Translations under genes and position numbers: made by a program
Assembly (NCBI GenBank): GCA_014706295.1
Contig: JACSVZ010000014.1
Location: forward strand, 72,196,186 to 72,260,185
Length of the DNA stretch: 64,000 nt
Direction: 5' to 3'
Source of the DNA: Lycocorax pyrrhopterus obiensis
Lineage: Eukaryota; Chordata; Aves; Passeriformes; Paradisaeidae
Shown: positions 10,332-23,500 of the stretch, one piece after another
How positions within the stretch are numbered: the first letter of the stretch is position 1
How the letters are laid out: each line of letters opens with the position of its first letter
The notes under the pieces: model-generated
The model's database searches: none
What the model saw: the letters and a program-made list of their open reading frames with translations, nothing else
What the model was told of the DNA's origin: nothing

Positions 10332-13300
10332 TAAAGAGTGGAGAGGAAACATCTCACCACTCTTGGATCTTAGCAATGAGACTTGATTTTTTACAATTTT
10401 GATGTCTGTGGTTGAAGTCTTGATCCATCAAAGGTGGGGGTAGCCCATGAAACAAAGAGTTTCTTGGGTTAATACAGGGTCAGGTTTGGGTGGGAATGTC
10501 CTGGAGGGGAATTTTTAACACCTGTGGGTCATGCACAGTCTTCTGGTGGAAGATCCCAGAAATGAGCCTGGGAGTGCTTCCATCCTCGTCAGTGGTCTCA
10601 GATGGTGTTCCCATAACTCGGGGTGATGTGTGTGTGAGCAGTGCCTCCCTTTCCCACAGCTTGCCTCAGTAGGAATTTTTATCTGGGTGCATGAACCAGG
10701 ACATGCTGAACAAAGCTCCCCTCCACCAGGAATCAGCACCTTCCTGTCACGGATTCCTCCCTTCTGTGCTTGTCTCAGGTTGCCTCTCTGGTGCCTTTTC
10801 TTACGGCAAGTTCCTTCTGTGGCCTTGACAGTGTTTGGGACAAGAAACAGCACTCTTTGTGTCCTTCCAAAGAGCAGGGTCACCTCCTTCCACCTGCTGG
10901 CCACACTCTTCCTGATGCCCCCAGGATCCTGTTAGATCCCACGCTGGGGAAAACACAACAGCTCACTGGTGTTTAGGTAATAAAAACGTGAATAACTTTA
11001 CTTTTGTTGTGAGCTCGGAGGACAAAGAGCTTCCTGCTATTTGTGACAGCAACATCACCTGAGGATCTTAGGCCTGCAAGTGTTGCTTGGCCGGGCTTGG
11101 ACGTCTGATAAAAGTCTCGACGCCGCTGCAAGGGAAAAGAAACAGAAAGCAAGAGTCTGTTTGATAACACAAGAACAGCAACCAATGATGGATGATGGCG
11201 GAGCTGAACCCGCAGCTGGAGGCACAAGGTTGTGGTGTGACGTGGATCGTTTGTCCTCGCGACCTGCCGGCTCTGCTTCGAGTGCTGCCTGGTAAGAGCT
11301 GAGAGTAATAGCTCTGTTCTGTCACTTTACTGATGCACAGCCCTGAGTGCAAGCCACCACAGCTTCTTCTCACTCAAGAAACTCAGCTGCAATGGCAAAC
11401 CTTTTAAGTACTCTATTGTAAAGAAAATTAGTGCAATTGATGATGAAAGTCATGTATGTCAAGGTCTTTCCTTGCAGGTGTTACCTTCGCCGTTGTTCGG
11501 GCACAGCCTTACTCAGAATATTTATTCATTGATCTATTTTTTTATGTTCCTATAAAATATTTTCCTCCAACAGATGTAGATTCACTTTATTTTGCTCCTT
11601 GGGGAGCCTCCTTTAAGAGGAAAATTCTGCTTCCAACTCCTTCTGGCATCTGATGAACCCAGCTTTTAGAAAAGGAGTTTTTAGTCTCTGCAAAGAACTC
11701 GAGGCAACAAACTACGAAAACTATTCATAGCAAAATCAAACACATCTATAAGTATAAATAAATGCAACATTTTCGATTCTTGCAGTCATTTTTAGAGTTG
11801 TGAGGCCCTTTCGTGTTATTTTTAAAAAGCATTTTGCTGAAGGGACTTTGTGGGCTGCAAATCAAAGGTTGTGGCTTTTGATTCAAATAAAGATTTCTTA
11901 AAATCTTAAACATCAGAAAATATCTGCACAATTTCATGGTCCCATTGAAAAAAAAAGTGAAATTGTGTTAAAGTGTATTGAACTGTATTGATGTGAATGA
12001 GGGATTTGTTGTTTTGGTTTGGTTTTTTTTAATAATGTGATTAAACTGGAGCTATTGCAAAAAAACTCCACTGGAAACAGAACAAATTTGATCTGAATTT
12101 GACCCTCAGGTATTGATGTTTACATAACTTGGGAAATCAAAATTAACTGAGGTTTTTTCTGAGGCCTTTTCTTAAAAGTCTTTTGTCGTGTACTTTTTGA
12201 CAGATAGGAAGCACATTAAAATATGCAAAATCATGTATCAATACAAGAGATCACATGGATGCAACAGAAAAAAATTAAGGTTAATGCCCTGAAAATAGTT
12301 TTGTGATCTGGCAAGAAATCTACCTTTTATACATTAAATGTACTTAGTGGTAGAGACCTAGTCTTTGCTAACTCGTAAACACAAACAGAAGAGAAATGAA
12401 ATTACAAGTTTTAGAAAAAAAGATGCAGCACTGAAAAATTTTTAGAACTCTCTGGCCAGGTTGATAGAAGTAGAACTGCAGGGCAATGATCCATCTTGCT
12501 CTGCTCACTGTTTAACTCGCTGGTCTCTCAAAGACGACTCACTTATCACGGAGCATGAACTCCGGGAGGAATGAAAGGATCATCTGTGATTTTGTTGTGT
12601 CAGGCAGGAAATGCCTTTTCTTGGTCAAATCGATGTCAAGGGCAGCAGCTACTCCAAGGGATTTCTGAAACCGAATCACCTCCCTGGAGGTCACGGAGAC
12701 AGCGTGACAACTTCAGTCTGCTGGCTTACGGTGACTGCGAGCAGAAATGCCTGCTGCCCTCAAGGGATTTAATGGAATGTGACCTCCGTGACAGGAGAGA
12801 TATTGGGAGAGAGATTTGGCCAAGAATTTGTATAAATGTAAGCAGCAACACTGTTCATTATGAGTGTCCCTGGTGTGGGGTTAGGCAAGGCAGGTGCAAT
12901 CACCTCAGACAGAAAGTTTCCAAGGAAAGTGTTCTTTGTATTAGAAATTCTTAAGGTGAGTTATCTCTGTCGACGGATCAAGGGGTTTGGTGTTTTCATG
13001 CAGGTTAATTCCTTTCTCCCCAGCTTATGCTCAAGAAGGTTTTACTGTCCACACAAGTGAAGGGCAGCGAGAACAAGGTCCAGCTGAAGCCAGCTGAGGG
13101 AAATGAGATGCACAGTAGATGACATGCATAATTCCCTGCACATTTGTGCTGGTGACAGGGGATCTCAGGTGTGAAAACTCTCAACACCCCATCTGTTCTG
13201 AATGAAGTCCTTTCCTGCCAGGAGGGGAGCAGGAAAGCAAACAGGCCCTCAGCTTCCAGCCCAGCTCCACGGCGCCGCTTTTGTCCTAGGATATTTTCTT

Positions 13301-13424
13301 TTCATTTGTGGAAATAGGCAAGTGTTTGATTTGGAGCACAAGAAAATTGCAAAGAAAGAGACTCAGAGCAGCTCAGGACCCTAATTCTCTCCGAGAGAGT
13401 GTCCTGTGCATTCAAATCTTTGCA
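10332..13424. other. Non-coding stretch, nothing recognised
   Basis: GC content is moderate at 10.4-11.4 kb, with scattered CpGs near 11.1-11.3 kb, and AT-rich after 11.4 kb. The longest open frames are about 129 codons (minus strand, 10515-10904) and 127 codons (plus strand, 12571-12954). Neither shows a recognisable domain. A strong donor-like AAG|GTGAGT occurs at 12955/12956 just after the stop of the second frame. I call no gene. Confidence 0.5.
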
Positions 13425-13592
13425 AACTCCAACTCCCCCCGCCATGGGCAGGGACACCTCCCACTGTCCCAGGCTGCTCCAAGCCCCAATGTCCAGCCTG
13501 GCCTTGGACACTGCCAGGGATCCAGGGGCAGCCACAGCTGCTCCGGGCACCCTGTGCCAGGGCCTGCCCACCCTCCCAGGGAGAAATTTAAG
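13425..13592 (-). mobile_element. CR1 LINE 3' fragment, young subfamily, minus orientation
   Basis: Nearly identical to the copy at 34748-34965: about four differences over the shared 143 bases by eye. It also matches the reverse complement of the plus-strand copies at 52 and 62 kb. The 3' terminal octamers expected to the left are degraded or missing; only a CAACTCCCCCCGCC remnant precedes the conserved CCATGGGCAGGGACA. The 5' end at about 13592 is abrupt, as usual for CR1 truncation. It shares a 45-base inverted repeat with the next CR1 piece. Confidence 0.88.
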
Positions 13593-13817
13593 CAGAATAT
13601 ATTGATTTTCTAAAAAAAGACCACTATAAAATATGACAATATTGTGTTTGTCCTTTCGCCCAATAAGATAAGATTCTAACTGCAAATTTTGTGTTATTGG
13701 GTTGTGCTTAGTAGTGGCTGTGTAATACATATAATCGACTTTTGGGCACTTAATTATATTTGTGTTAATCTGTTTTTCCTTGCTTGGACAGAGGCTTGAC
13801 TACAAACCTTTGCTGGG

Positions 13818-13935
13818 TGGGAGTGTTGGTAAGGCTTGGAGCAGCCTGGGATTGTGGAAGGCGTCCCTGCCCATGGCAGGAGGGCTGGAAGCAGATGAGC
13901 TCAGAAGTCCCTTCCAACCCAAACCATCCTGTGAT
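13818..13935 (+). mobile_element. CR1 LINE 3' terminal fragment, plus orientation
   Basis: It contains the GGCTTGGAGCAGCCTGGG and GTCCCTGCCCATGGCAGG words of the young CR1 3' region, then CTTCCAACCCAAACC and a terminal octamer ATCCTGTG at 13925-13932. It is only about 120 bases long, so it is severely 5'-truncated. It lies about 225 bases from the opposite-strand copy. Confidence 0.85.
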
Positions 13936-15478
13936 GATAACAGCTCAAGGCAATGATTCACACACGAGTAAAAAGCCCTTTCTGGATGTTTTGTTTGCTA
14001 GATACATGCAGACAGCTGTTTTTGTACTTTAGTTTGCTGATACTGATCTTCAGTCTCACTTGGTTCTTCATATACAAAAAAGCTAAGCCATAACTGAAGA
14101 GATTTTATGATTTTTTTTATTTCCAAGATTAATTGAACAGCAATGGATAGTTTTGAGTAACAAGCTCAGAGCTGAGAATCTGCAATTCTGATGAAATCTT
14201 TTACTCGGAATTTAGCTTGTATTTTAGGATCTGGTCTGTGATCACAGCCAAATTTCTAGCGGCAGCAGTCTTAGTCTTCAGCCTAAACATCACCCTGTTT
14301 TCAGTAAATTTGCTTCTTTCAGGTCTTTGAATAATACTGGAAATGTAAAATGAAAATAAACTGTGCGGTAAATCCAGTATTTCAAGCACACACCTACTCC
14401 TAATTAGTGTTTTTATGTCTCTGCCAAATGTCAGACTAGAAGAATAGGGAAGAAAATGCAAATTAAAAGTCATGAAAGGCATTACGTTGCTGTTTTTAAG
14501 TGCATCAGCAAGATTCTGTCTGCTTCTGACTTTTCAAACATTCACAGGGATTTTGTTTCATCTTCTCTTAAAGATGTGTTTCCACAATTCTGCTTTGCAG
14601 TTTTCTCAAAGGTATTTCAGGGGTTTTGTGAGAGAGCAATGGGATATCATTTTATATTTGTGTTTTTATGAAAAGAAGCACTAACAGGAGATGTATTATT
14701 TATAAGCACTCATGAGAAAACTATCCATATTCAGAATTAAAAGTGTCATGAGTTAAATTTGGAGAATCAGAGGCAAACATCTTTTAAGTACCTGAGATAC
14801 AATTGTTTTACAATTTTGAGCTTGGCTGGAATTCTGTCATATCTGGGAAAAGAGCCCATATTTCATCCCCTGCAACCCAGACTTTAAACATAAGCACTCT
14901 TTTCTCTCCCATTTGTCTCATGCCCCTCCTGCACATGAATAAAGCAGGAGTCCTAGGAAACAAAAATGTGTCACCAAGTAAGAAGAGGCTGTCTGCCAAG
15001 CTGGATTAAAAATGACAAGTGAGTTTCATTTTGGTCTCTGAGGTCCTGCTGAAAAGCAGGAATCATGAACTGTGGCAAATTAACACCAGTATCTAAAGTA
15101 TTCCTTGTCCCTGACTGTGCAAGCTTTCTTCTGGGCATAAGCACATTTTTACCAGACTTAATCTGAAAAGCATTCATGATCATCTATGAAACTGCAATCT
15201 CCAGAGCTCATTTTAGGTGTGGATATATAGAAATAAAACAATGCAATTACATTTCCTGACTGAAAAAAAATCAATACAAGACTGTTGATGCTTATGACAT
15301 CACCAATCTCTATGGATTTGAACTTAAACACCTAAAGTGTCCCTTAGAACTTTGTGAACATTTCCCAAAACAAATTTGAATGCAAGTTAGCTTGAATCAG
15401 ATTGTTATGGGGTTTTTTTCTGCGGGATTGTTTTTTGTTTGTATTTTTTCAGAAACATCTAAATGCTGTTTTCCTAGG
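13936..15478. other. AT-rich non-coding stretch, nothing recognised
   Basis: Unique AT-rich DNA with frequent stops on both strands and no repeat or transposon signature that I recognise. Confidence 0.55.
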
Positions 15479-15650
15479 GGAAATAAAATAAAATAAGACA
15501 AAATGAAATGAAATGAAATGAAATGAAATGAAATGAAATGAAATGAAATAAAATAAAATGAAATAAAATAAAGTAAAGTAAAATAAAATAAAGTAAAATA
15601 AAGTAAAATAAAATAAAATAAAATAAAATAAAATAAAATAATAAAATGAA
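15479..15650. repeat. Composite pentanucleotide array: AAATG block followed by AAATA block
   Basis: On the plus strand there are nine exact AAATG units at 15501-15545. A mixed zone of AAATA, AAGTA and AAATG units follows (15546-15605), then seven exact AAATA units at 15606-15640. Short flanking AAATA remnants precede 15500. Read on the minus strand, this is a TTTTA block followed by a TTTCA block. The long Phe-rich minus-strand open frames here follow from the repeat. Confidence 0.97.
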
Positions 15651-16288
15651 TCAATTAATACAACAAAATAAAAAAATCTAAGTTCTGGAAGATATAATGC
15701 ATTTGTTAAGACTAGCAAAAAACCAGATGTAAATACACATAGATTTCCAGAAAACCCCAGAAAAATTTGTATTTAAAAAACTTGTTTTGTGCTCTTGGAG
15801 AGCAGAGGAAACACTTGAATCTTTATGTCTCATTGATTATGGTCCTGACAGCGGCTGACTATTGTGTACTGAGCAGGTACAGCCTGCAAAACTGATGTGA
15901 TAAATGGGGTGAAATTAAGTGTACCCTCTACACCTGTCTGACACCTCCATGTCTGCTCTGGTGCGATGGTGACTTCAGACTATGAGGGGAAATTGTGCTC
16001 AGAACTCTTTCCAAAATATGGGGGTTCATCCATCAGCCTTAAATGCAGGAATCAGTGCAAATCAGAACCTGTGGGCTTTGCTCACAAGTGTGTCTGTTTT
16101 AATGCAAAATCACACATATTTTGTCTTTTCTCGTTGTCCCACCCATGTAAGGACTCTATGATTATCCCAAACAATGCTGATATATTAAGTTTTTGTTCCT
16201 TTTATGGACATGAGTTAATATTGCTAACTTTGTATTTTATTAGCAGCCTATTTTCAAAAATCCTTTTCTACTTTTTCTGGGGTTTTTT

Positions 16289-16349
16289 TTGTTTGTTTGT
16301 TTGTTTGGCTGTTCAGGTGTTTGCTAGAAGGATTTTTTTTTTTTTTTTT
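16289..16349. repeat. TTTG microsatellite and adjacent poly(T) run
   Basis: About five GTTT units are followed, after some 20 bases, by an uninterrupted run of about 19 Ts. Together they form a T-rich simple repeat. Confidence 0.8.
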
Positions 16350-16705
16350 AATTCTCCTGAACAATAAATTCCCCTCCTCAGTGTGCCAAGTCCCTTCTGA
16401 AAACAGGGTGAATGGACATTTCATGGTTTGGAACTATCACTTGGCAGGAGGCACTACTTTAATAGACATATTGGTTTACACTAAGGCTTCACCATCTGTT
16501 CTGCCCTCTAATTACAAGCACAGATATAACATAATTCAGTGATCTATCTTGAAATACAAGTGATGTATATCCATGGTTTTTTTCCTTATACAATACATAA
16601 AATGAACACCTGGTAATTTCTTTTTTTGTTTGTTTCTATTTCAAAATCAGAGAGAATTGATTTCTAACGATACAGAAAATACTTTAGGGTTACAAGAACT
16701 CACAT

Positions 16706-16735
16706 TTTGAGTGTTTATCCTTTGAGTGTTTATCC
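16706..16735 (+). repeat. Exact 15-base tandem duplication
   Basis: TTTGAGTGTTTATCC occurs twice head to tail without a mismatch (16706-16720 and 16721-16735). Perfect identity points to a recent slippage or end-joining event. Confidence 0.9.
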
Positions 16736-18762
16736 TTTACCTTTGAAAATCTATGCTAAAAGTTCAAATACCCCAAGCATGTGTTCTGGTTTTTATTGAA
16801 AAAGAGGAATTTCAGTGACCCTACACTTTAAGGGACTGAAAGAGTTAGAGGATGGACAGATAAAACTTGCTAGTTGTGAATTAAAATCTTCAAAATACAA
16901 AGAAAGAGAAGAGAAAGGAAGCAGAGAAATCATAACAGACAGACGACGACAATCTGGCTGAGCCAAAACTATTTTGAGGTCATCTTAAATCTTCCTCAGC
17001 CTCTTTCTACCTTGCTTATCTTCTCTAAATCAAGACAGCTACAGAAATGGTCAAAATCTAATTTTTATTCTTATATTTGTGCCCAGTGTCTGTTTATTTC
17101 ATTAACTTTAAAATTCACGCTCTTTATTCACATCCACGCATTTACTCTCATTCACACTGCAGCCCTGCAATGACCAGGAACGCACCTTCATTAACCTCCC
17201 ACAGAATTCAAGCCCCCAAATCATTTATGCAATACAATCAGTTTATCTTCTATGCAAATATCAGTTATCTTTGACTTAAATTCTTCCCAGCCTTTCCTCT
17301 TTTTTTTTTTTGGTGCATTGAATGAAAATTTACATTGCTCATAACCAGCTTTGTAGGCATGCATATGAAATCCTTTTTTCAAAAACTTAAGAGTCAAATT
17401 TTTCATGACTTGAACTGTCAAATGTTAATTACAAAGGCGAGATCTGCTGTGAAACAGGAAAAAGAGTGCTGTTATGTACTGCCTGAGGTTGTATTCATAA
17501 AATATATCCAGACATAAGTACAAATAAAAGTTAATGCATAAAATTCAACACCTACTTGTGGGCTCAAGAATACATGTAAACACCAAATAACACATACAAA
17601 CAAATCAACTTCTAGAGCACTTAAACCAGACTTTCTCTGAGGTTAATGGAAATTAAAACAGAATTAAAATAACAACACTAGATAGTGCATTGCAAATCTT
17701 TATTATCTCTTTCATTTACAATTAGAGAAGTATTTACCAGAACAAATATTGCCCTGAGTGTTTTCACGTCCTTGTGTTCTGCCCAAGAAGATCACTGTGG
17801 TGGTATAACGTGACAGAGCTTCAAAAATACAATTTTTTTGTGGTCCTGCACAAATTAACAAACACCAGGTCATGGGTTTTGAGGGAGGGAGCAGTACCTA
17901 TGAGCAGCTCACTCAGAATTTGAGCACTACCTCTCTCCTGTCTCGTGCAGTCTCTTCCAGACTGGTTAGGGATGAAGAGGTATCCTCACTGAAACAAATC
18001 CCTTGCAAGCATAATTAACCTCACAAATAAATCTATACTAATTTCAGTCAGTTAACTGGGTGACAGAGCTTAATAACAGTGGAGATTTCAATGAATTGCA
18101 GTTTTGTAAGGGTTTAAAATGTGCTTTATCAAGAATCAAGTTATACGTATTGGGGGGAAAAAATTGATTGAGAAATCAGTGGCCACTTCTGATGTGCTTA
18201 GAACTAAAAAGCCTGGAATTGCTCACAGAGGAACCATTACATGGACCTGACATGGAGTAATTTTCAAATTTTAGGCCTGGTATTGTTTTATTAATGTTAG
18301 GTGATCTGTGAAAATTGCAGCAATTCATTGTGCAACGGGAAGATAACACAGTTTCCCCTTGGCTTGGGGCCTCATATTCATCCTCCTCGACACCCCAGCA
18401 GAGAGGAATATCCAAACCTGTACAAAAGGGACATCAGGAGTCTTAAAAAAAAAATCTGCCTCTTTCCTTTTCCGCAGAAAATCTCCGTGGCAGGCACAGA
18501 GCCAGCTCTGTCTTCAATTACATAATTCTACAATCATTTAGAAGAACTTTAGGAAGTTTTTTCCTGTAAGAAACTTGATCTGTTTAAAAGTAGGAGGGCA
18601 TTTTTACCTAAAGGATTCAAAACTTTCTGCCATTTAGTTCTTACAAACATCAATGTCTTCAGCCAGATATCTCTTGTAAGGAAAGTGGGTTGGTCAAGAT
18701 GTAATAGGAACATCTCAATCTCCAGGCAGGGAATAGAATAGACTAAGAACAACTACCTGAAG

Positions 18763-18926
18763 GAAAAAAAACCAAAACAGAACAAAAAGCCAAAAAAAAC
18801 TAAGTAAAAAACCAACTAAACAACGACAAAAAACCACAAACAAATGAAAAAACAAGAACAAAAGCAAAAATGAACAAAAAAAAACTCAACTAAAAAAACC
18901 CAAACCAACCAAAAATACCCAAACAT
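18763..18926. repeat. A/C-rich low-complexity tract
   Basis: About 160 bases with very few G or T on the plus strand, composed of AAAACC, CAAAA and AACAA words with no fixed period. The minus strand gives a spurious Phe/Trp/Val-rich open frame. Confidence 0.75.
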
Positions 18927-20289
18927 GAAGTAAAGACAGTAGGTGGAAAAAATACGTAAATATGGACAGACACCAGATGAGCACAAGACACATGCAAAAG
19001 GTCTTTTTCTTTCATAGACTTTAACTTTTTCAGATGCAGCAAACTTAAGTTGCTGTAAGTCAATTTCATGAGAACACAGAAGTACCACATGGGGTAGAAA
19101 GAATTTCCTGTATTTACTTAATAGATAAGCAGAAATAACACAGATAAAGGGAATATTGCATATGCACTTTCCCCTTTTCCTTAAACTCATAGTAACATAG
19201 CAAATTTTTCTCTTCAATTAATATACAGAAAAATGCTATGCTACTAATGCACTTTTCTGCACTTAAATAATATTTCTGATATTTTCTCCTGCCAAAAAAA
19301 AATTATGTTCCAAAGTAAGCCTATAAAACAGAATTAAAGCGTATTTAACAGATTGGAAATTTAAATTATTATATGTAGGACACATATGTGAAGCAGACTC
19401 AGTGTTTCTTCAGACCCTTTAGTTGGTTGTTGAGTATCAATAGCAAAGAGGTATCTTCAGTAATATCCCTCAGAAAAAGTGTTTCTGGTAAGCCAGGAAT
19501 TATTATAAAACTCAAGCCAACTTTCTCATAATAAAACCAAAATCAGCGTAGAATTCCTTTGATTGTTTATACACTTTCTTCAGAGCAAAAAATTTGTGGA
19601 TGATTTCGTCTCCTGCAGACAGAGAGAAAATAGAAGGGAGCATATGGCAAAATGGCAGCAGCAATCTGGAGGAGGGAGGGGGGGATGGATGTGGAAAGGG
19701 GCAGATGCTTGATCTTGTAAGGCTGATTTTTCCCCTCCTTGTTCCTCCGTCGTTGTCTTAAGTTGGCACATCAGATGCACCCTTCCTACTTTCAACTAAA
19801 TACGACACCTAAACGAACATGTGATCACCCTGACCACGAGCCTGCCTCTCTACACTCAATTTTAAGGGTTTGTCTGTTGGACGTTGGGTGAATTTCGCTG
19901 CAGCTCGCTGAGATGTAACTTAGAGAACCAGGCTCCCAAAAAGCTGAATGCATGCTCTGCATCACTGCTCATCCCACAGCAGATGTGACAAAAGCTGCTG
20001 CCCGGTGCAGGCCAAGCAGCGTGAGGAAGGCACTGTCTGCATCTGCTGTGTGATTCTGCGGGAGGCACCCTCCCAAAATACTTCGTTTCCTCAGCCTGAG
20101 GATTTTCACACTTGCCTCTCAAAAATGACAGAAAATTAAGCAAACTTATAGACTTGCTCTGCTCAGACCTAAGACACTTTCCCAAAGAGAATGCTGTCAA
20201 AATGCAGAGTGACGCTGCAACCCAAACCTTTCAGCAGAGGCTGTTTCATCCCCAAACTCCAAACTGGTGCTCGTAAACAACCCCATAAT
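18927..20289. other. AT-rich non-coding stretch, nothing recognised
   Basis: Unique sequence without a transposon or domain signature. The minus frame of 112 codons at 19862-20200 has no recognisable similarity. Confidence 0.5.
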
Positions 20290-20530
20290 TGTTCGCAGCA
20301 TGTCAGCTAGCAAAAGGCTTTGATAATTTTATTTTGGCAGCAAACAATAGTGAGGAATTAAGTTCATAAAACTTGACTTAATTGTGGATAAAACCCTGGC
20401 ATGAGATTTTGTTACATTTCAGAAGCCAATTAAAGTGTTTACAGATTAGTCAACATCTATCCATCCAATTCGCATCATCAGCATGCAGCCGGCGGTGGAA
20501 ATGCTAAATAGAAATAAACAAATGGCTGTA
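20290..20530. promoter_or_regulatory. Candidate conserved non-coding element
   Basis: A repeat-free block rich in homeodomain-type cores: CTTAATTG (20387-20394), CAATTAAAG (about 20427-20435) and TAATTTATGG (about 20529-20538). It also carries an AGCATGCAG word. This density and lack of decay are typical of vertebrate developmental enhancers. That is inference; no alignment was possible. Confidence 0.25.
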
Positions 20531-23500
20531 ATTTATGGTGGCAGAAAGTTGTCATCTGCTTCCCTCAGCTCTGTGGTCTGCCAGGATGCCTTTTCCAAAG
20601 TACCATACTCAGGAAAGTTTGTCTTAAAAAATTGTCCGGTCAAATATTTCTGTAAACATTGTGTCCGTGCAAAGGCCGGAATGTTACCATGCCAAAAAAA
20701 AGCCTTCTCACTCGTGGCCCAAATTTAATTCAAACTAGGAGTTTTTAAAATCTTTTTTGGAGGAATCTGGTACAAACCCTTTGCACCCTGATAGACAAGG
20801 AGCAACATTCAAAAGGTCATGTAGGCCTTTCTGTACATACCAACAAAGCAACAACTCTTTCAGTGAAATTAGAGTTCAGAAATATAAAAGCATTAATAGG
20901 AAAGAATATGTCTGGGGAAAAAAAAAAATCAACTTACTCTGCCATTAAACTGTAACATTTTCCAGCAACAGTTAAATTCCTGAGACTGGAAATAAACTAC
21001 ACAATACAAATTTTTATTTATTATTATTTAAATTATAAAATTAAAATTTTAAATAACTTTTTTTAAGTGGTATCAGGTATTAGATCAGCTGCCTTGAACA
21101 GTAATTACTTTATGCTTTTAAGAGGAACAACATTCTTTAATTTCAGGACACAAATCAACCACCAATGGAAAAAATTCTCTTATGATCCTGTCATGAAGTT
21201 AAATTTTCAGTTTAGGAGACAGGACACACAAGTGTATCAGAATATGTTTGATTTGGTCTGGGATAGCCTATCATGGTCCTAAGGCAATAAATTTATGGCA
21301 AAATAAAAGCAGCAGAGCAGGTTTTCCCATTTTGGAGGGAAACAAAATATCTTTTGCTGCATAACACAATAATAAAAAACATTGGTTTCATGTTTTTTGA
21401 CCTACAATTTAACTTCTAGAAATATACCAAAACACATGGAAAATCCCAGTCTTCACAGCACCAGGTTTGGATTTGATGAGGAGAAAAGTAGTTCTGCCCT
21501 AAGTACATCTCACAGTCACAGCAGCACGAGGATTCATGAGAAGGTTTAACTTTTATTTTCAATTTGCACTGAACTAAAACCCTGCACTTGTTTACCATAT
21601 GCCACTGTTTCTGCACAGAGAGGCAAAACATCGTCTGTTTATCAAGGCTTTTCTGCGTGGAGAAGTGAGCGTTTCATGGATCAGCCTCTGAAGGAGGCTG
21701 AGAGGGCAAGCCTCTGTTTCTGCGAGCACAGATTTCCCGGAAATGTGACATGGGAGCAGCAGCTTCATCTTTATGCAAACCCACGGTGGATGTCAGAAAA
21801 GACACTTGGGTGTCCTGGGTGCCCTCCCCTCCCACGTCCACCATGACTCAGGTCCCGTGCCAGGAGCAAACACCACAAGTTTTTAACTTTTTTGTATCCA
21901 CATTTCAGTTTTTCACTTGTCTACTGCAGAAAAGTGGCACTTCCCCGGAGCTGGAAAGGGGATTTTTGCCAGGATAGCCAGAGCCAAACCGCAGGGAGGA
22001 GGGCTCACAGGAAAGGGGTGAGCCGAGGTTTTGACTGCCCAACAACAGAAACCCAGCCTTTTCCACTGCAAGGAACGGTTCTCTTGGCTTGACCCACTCC
22101 ATAATTAACAGGTTACTCTTTGGATGCGATGGAAGACTGTGTCCAGCTCAACAATAACGCTGATAAATCAAATGGAGAACCAAAATCGACGGGAGTCAGT
22201 TTCCAGATGACCTTCCTGCACGTCCCAGGGGTTTTATCTTGCCTCACCCATATTTCAGTTCTCTATTATTTCCAAAAAAAAAAAAAAGGTGATATTTCTT
22301 ACATTTGCGTTCTGAGGGCAAAGGCTCTTTCACCTTGAGGTTGCAGAGCACCCTACACACCGAGGCTCATCGCTGGGGACCGGGGGCTGTTGGTGTCACC
22401 ATGAGGAGAACAGCAGCAGAGAGCAGGGGGAGATTTGGTGGGACTTAATGAATTTGAGCATTTTCAGGATTGGACTTCTCTTGGCATGCCTGGGAACCTC
22501 GTACGGACCCCATAATTTGTTTTTGCTGACTAACAGATGCCAGCGTGGTTTGTAACCTTCACCCCGGATATTAAGAAGATAAGTAGGGTTGTTTCAGCAC
22601 TGAGAAGCAGTAGAAAGAGAAACAAGAAATAAAGTGCTGGTGGCTTACAGCGTATAATAATTTAAAGGGGTCAATATATGGATCTGCTCACATAAATGAG
22701 GCTGTAGCCACCTCTGGAATTGACCCCTGGAAGGAATAACACAATAGGATGATCACAGGAAGAGCTCACAGGGCATTTGTCTTTTATTCGGCTATAATTT
22801 ACCATTTGGGGAAAAAAAAGAAAGGGTCCTAAAATGCAAAATAGGCAAAAATGTTTCTAGACTTGAATAATAATTTAAAAAAAGATCGAAAGAAAACTTC
22901 TGAACTGTCAATGACAAAGTTTTGCTGAGCCAGACACAACTACTGAAAAACGGGACAGATAAGATGGCTAACTCGAGTTCGATATACAATGAGAAGTAAC
23001 CTTTGAATCAGATCAATCTGTTGAAGTCTTTTTTCTGTTCATCCAGCTTTCAAACACATTCTCAGGTTTGGTTTTTTTTTTTACCAAACAAAGAAATAAC
23101 CAAAGCCCCAAAATGTGTAAATGCTTTGAAGCTCTTTATCAGGAGCACAACAGAGTGTCCATGTCTTTGAGACTAATGGAGAAAAACTCTTAAAAAATTG
23201 TCATGTCCAGGGGAAAAGGAGACACTGGATAAACTTGTAATTACAGCTGTGGCTCTCCCAAAGCTGCAGAAACTTTCAGAGCTGAACTGAGCTTGATATA
23301 TCTCCATGCCTTGTTTTATTTGACACAAATATTAAAAAAAAGCGAAAAACATAAATAAATCATATAATTCTATTTTTCTTAAATTGGAAAATGGGGGAAG
23401 TCATGAATGCCTTGCAGGGGAAAAGAAAATATAGTATCATAAAGGTGATTTAATTTCCAAGGTTGTTTTTAACTTCCTCAGTCATTTAAAATTTTTGTAA

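Larger units (their letters stand above)
15651..18762. other. AT-rich non-coding stretch with short simple repeats
   Basis: It holds a TTTG run near 16289-16307, a T-run near 16331-16349, a 15-base tandem duplication at 16706-16735 and a T-run near 17301-17311. The 133-codon plus frame at 15966-16367 ends in the T-runs (poly-Phe) and has no recognisable domain. No gene is called. Confidence 0.55.

Noticed and set aside
12571..12954. 127-codon open frame followed by a strong donor-like GTGAGT
   Set aside because: No recognisable domain, and the stop codon falls just before the donor, so the frame does not continue into a splice. No convincing acceptor was paired with it.
15966..16367. 133-codon open frame with a hydrophobic end
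   Set aside because: The hydrophobic part is the translation of TTTG and T runs; the rest resembles no protein.
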